Assembly: GCA_031549195.1 (NCBI GenBank) | Contig: JAVBQF010000041.1 | Location: 1 to 38,395 of the forward strand | Origin: JAVBQF01 sp031549195 | GTDB lineage: Bacteria; Bacillota_I; Bacilli_A; RF39; UBA660 | Direction of reading: 5' to 3' | Length of the DNA stretch: 38,395 bases | The notes under the pieces: model-generated | What the model saw: the letters and a program-made list of their open reading frames with translations, nothing else | Databases searched by the model: none | Told to the model about the DNA's origin: nothing | Translations under genes and position numbers: made by a program | Part shown: positions 32,220-38,395 of the stretch, one piece after another | How positions within the stretch are numbered: the stretch's first letter is position 1 | How the letters are laid out: every line of letters starts with the position of its first letter

Positions 32220-32246
32220 ATGAAAAAAAGGACTAGTTTAGTCCCT
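32220..32246 (-). promoter_or_regulatory. Terminator-like hairpin in the dacB leader
   Basis: Minus strand GGACTA / TAGTCC with AAC loop, followed by seven T, about 25 nt before dacB. It could be an attenuator, or an insulator against antisense read-through. CATAGAGT, a CATANNNT-like -10, follows immediately. Confidence 0.5.
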
Positions 32247-32371
32247 AATTTAATATCCTGTATTTATAAAAAATCTTCATACTGCTTCAAATTAAAATAC
32301 CAAACATTATTATTACTGTACACATTTACTAAATTATTATATAATAAAGTTATCTTTAAATAGGAGGTTAT

Positions 32372-33055
32372 ATGAAAATTTTTGGAGTAAAATCATATAC
32401 AAAAACTGAATCATTAATTAATTCTATAATATTTTTTATAATTGGAATTATATTGTTTACTAATCCTGATGGAATACTTAAAATAGTATCATTTATATTA
32501 GGCGGTATTTTAATATTGATTGGTATTATCAAAATAATGTCTTATAGGAAAGTAGTTGTTCCTGCATTAAAAAATAATAGAGACTTAGTAAGCGGCATTA
32601 TTTATATACTTATGGGAATTATTTCTATTATATTTTTTCAATATATTGAAACAGCATTCAGAATAATTGTAGGTGCCTATCTAATATTTGTTGGTGTTAA
32701 TAGATTAATATTTGCAAAGTCACTAATAAAATCAAAGCATAAATTATATAATATTGCTATTGGTAATTCGATTGCTATGATAATATTTGGAATTCTATTA
32801 GCATTTATTCCAGGTCTCACTTTAACGGTTATTGGATTTTTCTTAATACTTTATGCACTACTTGAAATTGTTGGGTATATATTATTTCAAGATAAAAAAG
32901 AGGACGATACTAAAGAAGACTTGGTTGAAGAAGCTACAATTGTGAGTGAAGTTGTCGATGATATTACAGATGACGCTATTAAAGTAGATGATAATCCCAT
33001 AAAAGATAATGTAAAGCAACTTACAAACACTAAAGGTAAGAAAAAGAAGAGTTAA
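32372..33055 (+). CDS. DUF308/HdeD-like six-helix membrane protein
   Basis: 227 residues. Six membrane helices in pairs (about 14-60, 72-110, 127-171) with the short repeated GII/LI turns of the HdeD/DUF308 family, whose members are linked to acid or envelope stress. The C-terminal 50 residues are cytoplasmic, acidic, and finish in the basic TKGKKKKS. Function is not established here. SD AGGAGG precedes ATG. It is divergent from dacB and convergent with the P-II-like gene; their stops overlap within one hairpin. Confidence 0.8.
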   Translation: MKIFGVKSYTKTESLINSIIFFIIGIILFTNPDGILKIVSFILGGILILIGIIKIMSYRKVVVPALKNNRDLVSGIIYILMGIISIIFFQYIETAFRIIVGAYLIFVGVNRLIFAKSLIKSKHKLYNIAIGNSIAMIIFGILLAFIPGLTLTVIGFFLILYALLEIVGYILFQDKKEDDTKEDLVEEATIVSEVVDDITDDAIKVDDNPIKDNVKQLTNTKGKKKKS

Positions 33056-33068
33056 TCTTCTTTTTTTT
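33040..33068. terminator. Bidirectional terminator built from coding ends
   Basis: AAAAAGAAGA (33041-33050) / TCTTCTTTTT (33056-33065) stem with loop GTTAA. The plus strand has further T and the minus strand further TTTTCTT. It spans the final codons of both the DUF308 and the P-II-like genes. Confidence 0.75.
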
Positions 33069-33750
33069 CAAACTTTATATTTTCGGTTAATCCTACTACT
33101 TCATCAACTGGAATAGAAAAACATATTCCTCTACCTTTCGTTGAAAGACCAACTGATTTAGTAATTTCTTCCATTACCCTTATTTTATTCTCTTTTTCAA
33201 CTAATATTAAAACGACATCTTTTTCTGGCTCAATAGTAATTCCTAAAAACTTGGTAGCTTCTTTTGTTCCTAAACCTCTACCATGAATTAGGGTACCTCC
33301 ATTTGCACCAACCTTCTTAGCACTATCCATTGCTAGCGTTGCATACCCTTCTTCAACAATTAACATAATAAGTTCATATTCTTTTTCATTTTCCATAGTA
33401 TATTTCTCCATTTTAATATCCATATTTTTATATAAATTAGATAAATATTTTGATGATGAGGATATTGTAATTGTAAAAGCAATCCCTTTACCTGGCTTAT
33501 AAATTTCTAATTTTTTATGCAAATCATGCATTAACCTTGTTTCTAGTTCTTCTGGTATAACACTGAATGTAACATTTTTTTTAACATCGTCTAGTCCAAA
33601 ATATTCCATTAAGCTAGAACTTCCAGTTCCCTTACCATGTGTTTTAACAAAGAAGGATATTTTATGTTTCTTATAAATCTTTAGTATTGGTTCTTCATTA
33701 TCTTTGTCAACAATTGTTGTTAATAATTTTACTTTTACTATTTCTTCCAT
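33052..33750 (-). CDS. Fused tandem P-II-like regulator
   Basis: 232 residues made of two P-II (GlnB-like) ferredoxin-type domains. Domain 1 (1-115) has a T-loop-like HGKGTGSSSLMEYFG (38-52) and a B-loop-like PGKGIAFTI. Domain 2 (120-230) has HGRGLGTKEATKFLG (156-170) and TKGRGICFSIPVDEVVG. Canonical P-II proteins are about 112 residues and trimeric, so a two-domain chain would give an unusual assembly. T-loop Tyr51 for uridylylation is not conserved in place. Its ATG overlaps the DUF1538 stop by one base (TAATG), so the two are coupled and probably interact. Confidence 0.82.
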   Translation of the reverse strand: MEEIVKVKLLTTIVDKDNEEPILKIYKKHKISFFVKTHGKGTGSSSLMEYFGLDDVKKNVTFSVIPEELETRLMHDLHKKLEIYKPGKGIAFTITISSSSKYLSNLYKNMDIKMEKYTMENEKEYELIMLIVEEGYATLAMDSAKKVGANGGTLIHGRGLGTKEATKFLGITIEPEKDVVLILVEKENKIRVMEEITKSVGLSTKGRGICFSIPVDEVVGLTENIKFEKKED

Positions 33751-35276
33751 TATGATACCTCCACTAAATAATCAATAATTAACTCATCATCAGGATTATC
33801 AATAATCCTTTCTTGACCTTTAAGTTTTATTTTATAGATAAGTCCAATAAGTTGGACTGTAATTAGTGGGGTCATAGAAACTATTGCTACAATTCCAAAT
33901 GCATCCTTTAAAATATTACCTCCTAGTGCTACTGTTGTTCCGATTGCAAAAGGTAATAGAAATGTTGCAGCCATAGGTCCTGATGCTACACCACCAGAAT
34001 CAAAGGCTATGCCAGTAAACATTTCAGGTACATAAAATGACATTGCTACTGCAAAGAAATATCCTGGTACTAAAAAGTATAAAATTGGGATATCAAATAA
34101 AATTCTCATCATAGTTAGTCCAACAGATACTGCAACACCAATCGATAATGCTGTACCCAGTGTTTTACCTTTTATATTTCCTTCTGTAATTTCTTCTACT
34201 TGATCTTCTAATATTAAAACAGCAGGTTCAGCTTTTACGATAAAGTATCCCAAGACTGCACCAAGTGGTATAAGCAGGTACTTGTACGAGGACGCTGCTA
34301 TTCCTTTACCAATCAAATATCCAATAGGCATAAATGCAACATTTGCAGCAGTTAAGAATATCACTAGTCCTAAGTATGTATAAATTAAACCTTTTATAAT
34401 TTTTATTAACTGCTTCCTTTTAATATGTAAATAAAATAATTGAAAGAAAACAAAAAATATTAGTATTGGAGAGAATGCATATAGAACCTCTAAAATATAA
34501 ATTGGAAAAGAATTAATATATAACAAAATTACTTCTTTTAATGAATTTATACCTTCTATTGTAATCATTGTTCCAATATTGGTATCTGTATGGAATAATA
34601 ACCCTAGTATTAATATTATAAGGATTGGTCCAGCTGAACAAAGTCCTAAAACTCCAAAACTTTCTGTGTTTGAACTACCATTTCCTCTTAAAAAAGTCAA
34701 TCCTACTCCTAGAGATACTATTAATGGAACAGTTAAAGGACCTGTTGTAACTCCACCAGAATCAAAGCCAAGCGGAATAAAACTAGATGGCACAAAGAAT
34801 GCAATTATAAAAATTAAAAAATAAACGATTGCTAATACATAAGATAATTTTATTTTAAATAAAGACTTTAAACTTGATATAACAAAAAACAAACCTACTC
34901 CTATTCCAACTAAAAGCATTAGTAAGTAACTTGGAATGGATGATACTTGTGATGCTAAAACTTTTAAATCTGGTTCAGCAACAGTAACTATAGTTCCTAA
35001 TATAAAACTTACAATTAATATTAATACTAAGCTCTTTTTTTTAGTCAATTTTTTACCAATTTTTTCCCCCATTGGAATCATTGATATATCAGCACCTAAT
35101 GTAAATAGCCACATACCTAATACTAATAATATACTACCAATAACAAATGAAATTAGTGTATATATTGAAAAAGAATTAGTAATGAGGCTTATTAAAATAA
35201 CTATTATACTAACAGGCATTACTGCATTAATAGATTCTTTTAATTTAGATAAAAGTGTATTATTCATAAGCCTCAT
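33750..35276 (-). CDS. Duplicated DUF1538 membrane transporter-like protein
   Basis: 508 residues with about 14 membrane helices in two repeats of roughly 250. Paired motifs show the duplication: FDSGGVTTGP (171-180) and FDSGGVASGP (425-434); AEPDLKVL (100) and AEPAVLIL (350); ISMIPMGEKIGK and VAFMPIGYLIGK. The FDSGG motifs in membrane segments could bind an ion or small solute. Function unknown. The P-II-like gene overlaps its stop, so regulation by nucleotide or metabolite state is a good guess. SD AGGAAG lies near the chosen ATG 35276; ATG 35267 is an alternative. Confidence 0.8.
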   Translation of the reverse strand: MRLMNNTLLSKLKESINAVMPVSIIVILISLITNSFSIYTLISFVIGSILLVLGMWLFTLGADISMIPMGEKIGKKLTKKKSLVLILIVSFILGTIVTVAEPDLKVLASQVSSIPSYLLMLLVGIGVGLFFVISSLKSLFKIKLSYVLAIVYFLIFIIAFFVPSSFIPLGFDSGGVTTGPLTVPLIVSLGVGLTFLRGNGSSNTESFGVLGLCSAGPILIILILGLLFHTDTNIGTMITIEGINSLKEVILLYINSFPIYILEVLYAFSPILIFFVFFQLFYLHIKRKQLIKIIKGLIYTYLGLVIFLTAANVAFMPIGYLIGKGIAASSYKYLLIPLGAVLGYFIVKAEPAVLILEDQVEEITEGNIKGKTLGTALSIGVAVSVGLTMMRILFDIPILYFLVPGYFFAVAMSFYVPEMFTGIAFDSGGVASGPMAATFLLPFAIGTTVALGGNILKDAFGIVAIVSMTPLITVQLIGLIYKIKLKGQERIIDNPDDELIIDYLVEVS

Positions 35277-35320
35277 CTTCTTCCTAATTATAATTATACT
35301 TAAAATAAAAGTTAATGTAA

Positions 35321-35346
35321 ATAAAAGCTTACAAATGTAAGCCTTA
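35321..35346 (-). terminator. Terminator of the lipoprotein gene
   Basis: GCTTAC (35327-35332) / GTAAGC (35337-35342), loop AAAT, then TTTTATTT on the minus strand. Confidence 0.7.
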
Positions 35347-35347
35347 T

Positions 35348-35896
35348 TTAATAACTATATATTCCATGAATCTTTTGTCTATCTATTTCAGTAACATCGT
35401 CAAGTTTCCATTCTTTATCCTTTTTCGTTAGTGTAAACTCTATTGTATACTTTACTTTGTCAGTAGCTTTCTTCATCTGCTCAATTTTGTAATCCATAAA
35501 CTTAGCCGTATCAACAGTTCCTTCTGTAGTCAAGAATTCTGATTGATTTGCAAGCAAATAACTATCCGAAGTTTTCATAGCTTTATTATAATCATATACT
35601 TCTATCTCTGCTTTTACAACTGCACTATCACCATCAACTGTTTCGTCTTTAATCGTATAAGTTAAATTTTGATACTGTCTTTTCATTATTGTTCTGTATG
35701 CTTCTTTTTGTGTATCGCTCAATGTATATTCACTATCTAAAGTATAGTCTAATTGATTAAGAACAACACTATTAGTTGTTTGATATTTATTTAAAAACTC
35801 TTCAACCTTTTTTGTGGGTGTATTCATTAAATTATCACAACCTACTAAAACAAATAATGATAGTAACACTAATACAGATAAAATCTTTTTCTTCAT
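35348..35896 (-). CDS. Secreted lipoprotein, NTF2-like body
   Basis: 182 residues. Signal peptide and lipobox LVGC with the lipidated Cys at residue 20. The mature part alternates helices and strands (VEEFLNKYQTTN, then YTIKDETVDGDSAVVKAEIEVY and VKYTIEFTLTKKDKEWKLDD), as in small NTF2-like or DUF4878-type lipoproteins. The partner and role are unknown. The SD AGGAGG lies partly inside a 9-bp stem with the leader. It follows asnS on the same strand after about 60 nt. Confidence 0.75.
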   Translation of the reverse strand: MKKKILSVLVLLSLFVLVGCDNLMNTPTKKVEEFLNKYQTTNSVVLNQLDYTLDSEYTLSDTQKEAYRTIMKRQYQNLTYTIKDETVDGDSAVVKAEIEVYDYNKAMKTSDSYLLANQSEFLTTEGTVDTAKFMDYKIEQMKKATDKVKYTIEFTLTKKDKEWKLDDVTEIDRQKIHGIYSY

Positions 35897-35897
35897 A

Positions 35898-35940
35898 AAA
35901 AATCCTCCTACTAGTATTTTTTGCCAGTAAAAGGATTTTT
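35898..35940 (-). promoter_or_regulatory. SD-sequestering hairpin before the lipoprotein gene
   Basis: AAAAATCCT (35898-35906) pairs with AGGATTTTT (35932-35940), 9 bp with a 25-nt loop. On the minus-strand RNA the 3' arm covers part of the lipoprotein's GGAGG and the spacer up to the ATG. It might double as an asnS terminator, but no T-tract follows. Confidence 0.45.
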
Positions 35941-35958
35941 ATACATAATTTTATAAAT

Positions 35959-37347
35959 TTAAAAATCACAATTTCCAGGAGTTCTTGGGAAAGGAATTAC
36001 ATCTCTTATATTTTCAACACCAGTTAAATAAATAAGTAATCTTTCAAAACCCATACCAAATCCTGAATGGACACAACCACCATATTTTCTTAAATTTAAA
36101 TACCAATCAAGTCCCTCTTCAGCAATATTCATATCTTTCATACGAGAAACTAGTTTATCAAGGTCTTCTTCACGCTGTGAACCACCCATAAGTTCTCCAG
36201 CACCAGGTACTTCTAAGTCAACTGCTGCAACTGTTTTACCATCAGCGTTTAGTTTCATATAAAATGCTTTAATATCTTTTGGCCAATCTGTAACAAATAC
36301 TGGGCCTTTGAAATATTCATCTGTTAAGTATCTTTCGTGTTCTTTTGCTATATCTTCTCCATATTCAGGAGTAAATTCCCATTTTACATTAGCTTCTTTT
36401 AATATTTTAATAGCATCAGAATGAGTTATTCTAGCAAAAGGACTATTTACTAATTTAGTTAATTTATCAAATAGTCCTTCTTCTACAAACTTATCAAAGA
36501 ACTTTATTTCTTCTGGTGCATTGTCAAGAACATATTTAATAACATATTTAAGCATTGACTCCATTATTTCCATATCTGCATTTAAATCTGCAAAAGCGAT
36601 TTCAGGCTCTATCATCCAAAATTCATTAGCATGTGTCTTAGTATTAGATCTTTCTTTTCTAAAAGTAGGACCAAATGTATAGACCTTTTTAAATGCCATA
36701 GCGAAAGCTTCAGCATGTAATTGTCCTGATCCAGTTAGATATACTTCTTTTCCAAACAAATCCTCTTTATAGTCAACTTTACCATCTTTAGTTAATGGCA
36801 ATTTATTTAAATCAAATGTAGTTAGTTTAAACATTTCACCACTGCCTTCGCAGTCTGTTGCTGTTATAAATGGTGAATGAAAATATACAAATCCATTAGT
36901 TTGAAAATAATTATGGATTGCCATGGCAGCAATACTTCTTACTCTAAATACAGCACTAAATAAGTTAGTTCTTGGCCTAAGATAAGCTTGTTCTCTAAAG
37001 AATTCTCTTGAATGCTGTTTTGGTTGCATTGGATAATCTTCAGGACTCTCTCCAAGAAGTTCAATACTTTTAACTTGTACTTCAAAGTCTTGTTCTTCTT
37101 TAGGACTTTTAATTAAAGTTCCACTAACTCTAATCGCACTTCCAATCCTTATTCTTTGTATGTTATCAAATAGAGCTAAATTATTATCATATACAAGTTG
37201 AACATTATTAAAATAAGTACCATCATTAAAAGCAATGAAACCAAATTCTTTTTGTTTTCTATGGTTTCTAATCCATCCTTCTAATGTTACTTCTTTATCC
37301 ATATACTTAGTAACATCTTTATATATGTCTTTTACATCTAGCATCAT
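35959..37347 (-). CDS. asnS: Asparaginyl-tRNA synthetase
   Basis: 462 residues, normal for bacterial AsnRS. N-terminal OB-fold anticodon-binding domain (VTLEGWIRNHRKQKEFGFIAF), class II core with motif 1 around PFITATDCEGSGEMF, motif 2 FRKERSNTKTHANEFWMIEP and motif 3 GFGMGFERLLIYLTG. It charges tRNA-Asn. ATG 37347 is chosen: GGAGAG lies 8 nt before it, inside the longer frame that begins at 37371. No T-box leader is visible; instead a 9-bp palindrome brackets the -10 box. Confidence 0.95.
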   Translation of the reverse strand: MMLDVKDIYKDVTKYMDKEVTLEGWIRNHRKQKEFGFIAFNDGTYFNNVQLVYDNNLALFDNIQRIRIGSAIRVSGTLIKSPKEEQDFEVQVKSIELLGESPEDYPMQPKQHSREFFREQAYLRPRTNLFSAVFRVRSIAAMAIHNYFQTNGFVYFHSPFITATDCEGSGEMFKLTTFDLNKLPLTKDGKVDYKEDLFGKEVYLTGSGQLHAEAFAMAFKKVYTFGPTFRKERSNTKTHANEFWMIEPEIAFADLNADMEIMESMLKYVIKYVLDNAPEEIKFFDKFVEEGLFDKLTKLVNSPFARITHSDAIKILKEANVKWEFTPEYGEDIAKEHERYLTDEYFKGPVFVTDWPKDIKAFYMKLNADGKTVAAVDLEVPGAGELMGGSQREEDLDKLVSRMKDMNIAEEGLDWYLNLRKYGGCVHSGFGMGFERLLIYLTGVENIRDVIPFPRTPGNCDF

Positions 37348-37373
37348 AATATCTCTCCATTCATTAAACAACT

Positions 37374-37397
37374 ATATTATGAATTATATCATAATAT
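37374..37397 (-). promoter_or_regulatory. asnS promoter -10 bracketed by a palindrome
   Basis: ATATTATGA (37374-37382) and TCATAATAT (37389-37397) are inverted repeats with exactly ATTATA (TATAAT on the minus strand) between them. TG one base upstream makes an extended -10. A bound protein would block the polymerase. Confidence 0.5.
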
Positions 37398-37430
37398 TAA
37401 TTATTGTGTGACTTTTTTAAAAATTAAATC

Positions 37431-37461
37431 AAAAAGAACTTAGTAAAATACTAAATTCTTT
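37431..37461 (-). terminator. Terminator of the glycine-rich surface protein gene
   Basis: Minus strand stem around GAATTTAGT / ACTAAGTTC (one T-G wobble, so it folds best on this strand), then CTTTTTG. It lies about 15 nt after the stop. Confidence 0.65.
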
Positions 37462-37475
37462 AATTGAGTTATTTA

Positions 37476-38395
37476 TTATTCCCAAGCTGAATATCTTTTG
37501 CCTTGAGAAGTTTCCGCATATCCACTAGTGCCAGTATAACTATGTAACACAGTAGATAAACTTCCTGTTCCTGATACGTTTGAAGGGCCTACACTTAGAG
37601 TATTTTGATAATAAACTCTATTGTCACCCCAAAAGTGCCATAGTGCTACTTCGTCTAAGTCATATATATCACCTAAATCAACAGTTACACATTGCAATCC
37701 AAAATCTGAACTTTCTGAATACTTTTGTCCACTAATATTTCCTATAATATCTCCATCGACTATTCTTGAGTATGGAAAATATTCATTTGCGTTAGAAGTA
37801 CCCACTACAATTTTTCCCTTTGCCACATTTATACCGCCTTTTACTGCTTGTAATTCTACCCATTGATTATAGTTATTATACGTATTGCTGTTAATACAAC
37901 TTTTTATATATCTAACATTATCAAGTTTAGTATTTACTTTTACCGGTTCTTTGGTTCCAACAAATGTTATTTTTGCTTTTCCATTACCAGTATTTACTCC
38001 TGCACTCATACTTCCATTTGTAAAGTGTTTTCCTGAATAATGTATTGTGTTATTTGTATGAGTTGTGCTACTTGCTGATGTTACTGCATTTACTCCTGCA
38101 TAACCACTTATAAACGATGATCCTCCACCTGCTCCTCCATGGCCAGAAGGACCTCCACAGTAATATCCACCACCTCCTCCTGCCTGATTTAGATGTGTAC
38201 TATAACCAAATAATCCTGTTATAGTATCTCCTGCAGGACCACTTGTTCCTCCTGAAAATACACTATGACCACCTTCGTTTTGAGTTCCACCTGTTCCAAT
38301 TGTATAACCATATCCATTTGTATGATTAACAGATTCACCTGATATACCTATTAAACCGCCGCCAGATCCGCCATTTCCTTCACCATATGATTGAG
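37476..38395 (-). CDS. Glycine-rich surface protein, C-terminal part (partial)
   Basis: The frame is open to the right edge, so about 306 C-terminal residues are seen and the start lies outside the window. The right half is a glycine-rich domain (GGGGGYYCGGPSGHGGAGGG, then SSFISGYAGV), like those of ALK-type glycine-rich proteins often seen in gut Firmicutes adhesins. Then comes a beta-rich region resembling a discoidin/F5-8C module: YIKSCINSN, INVAKGKIVVGTSN, SRIVDGDIIG, VTVDLGDIYDLDEVALWHF. It ends AWE without a sorting signal or anchor. Carbohydrate binding at the cell surface is the likely role. ATG 38009 is internal, not the start. Confidence 0.75.
   Translation of the reverse strand, partial: QSYGEGNGGSGGGLIGISGESVNHTNGYGYTIGTGGTQNEGGHSVFSGGTSGPAGDTITGLFGYSTHLNQAGGGGGYYCGGPSGHGGAGGGSSFISGYAGVNAVTSASSTTHTNNTIHYSGKHFTNGSMSAGVNTGNGKAKITFVGTKEPVKVNTKLDNVRYIKSCINSNTYNNYNQWVELQAVKGGINVAKGKIVVGTSNANEYFPYSRIVDGDIIGNISGQKYSESSDFGLQCVTVDLGDIYDLDEVALWHFWGDNRVYYQNTLSVGPSNVSGTGSLSTVLHSYTGTSGYAETSQGKRYSAWE

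Overview
The window is AT-rich DNA from a low-GC, endospore-forming Bacillota. It looks like a gut Bacilli-type lineage (RF39 or Erysipelotrichia-like), but the exact taxon cannot be fixed from sequence alone. TGA is used as a stop, and most genes have a strong AGGAGG or AGGTGA ribosome binding site. Sporulation genes are plentiful: dacB-spmA-spmB, yunB, a YutH/CotS-like gene, a YjcZ-like micropeptide, a Gly-Phe/Pro-Tyr-rich coat-like protein, and sigma-K-type CATANNNTA boxes. About four fifths of the genes lie on the minus strand.

Layout. 1-2.6 kb: end of a lysine-rich protein, a drug/metabolite transporter, a LysM-helical protein, a small membrane protein and a 26-aa YjcZ-like protein. 2.6-6.0 kb (minus): cysK with a histidine phosphatase, a MazG-like plus divergent HAM1-like nucleotide house-cleaning pair, and ogt. 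6.0-7.7 kb: an AraC/GyrI regulator between intergenic stretches that look like mobile-element debris, next to tRNA-Gly. 7.8-13.0 kb: coat-like protein, SPL-type radical SAM enzyme, aquaporin, DUF3221 and PNPOx-like proteins, a 198-aa ORFan, a nitroreductase and a solitary MvaI/BcnI-type endonuclease. 13.3-22.4 kb: a methyltransferase, a seven-tRNA operon, YfhO-like and PIG-L envelope genes, a Ca2+ P-type ATPase, a 200-aa ORFan, a four-tRNA operon, an acyltransferase-3 remnant and tRNA-Val.

22.5-28.8 kb is a block resembling the Bacillus yut/yun neighbourhood: S1 protein, nfu, YutH/CotS-like, an unrecognised 736-aa protein, DUF1292, YutD, YunB and an unrecognised tail-anchored protein. 28.9-32.2 kb holds ferredoxin and the classic dacB-spmA-spmB-rluB cluster. 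32.4-35.9 kb holds a DUF308 membrane protein, a fused tandem P-II-like regulator overlapping a duplicated DUF1538 membrane protein, and a lipoprotein. 36-38.4 kb holds asnS and the 3' end of a glycine-rich surface protein.

The best candidates for undescribed biology are the P-II/DUF1538 pair, the 736-aa ORFan inside the sporulation block, and the solitary MvaI/BcnI-like nuclease. Several palindromes sit exactly on promoters (nfu, asnS, tRNA-Val), and some hairpins lie in leaders (dacB, lipoprotein, LysM gene). There are 13 tRNA genes, all minus strand and all with encoded CCA. I saw no rRNA, CRISPR array, intact insertion sequence or replication origin.
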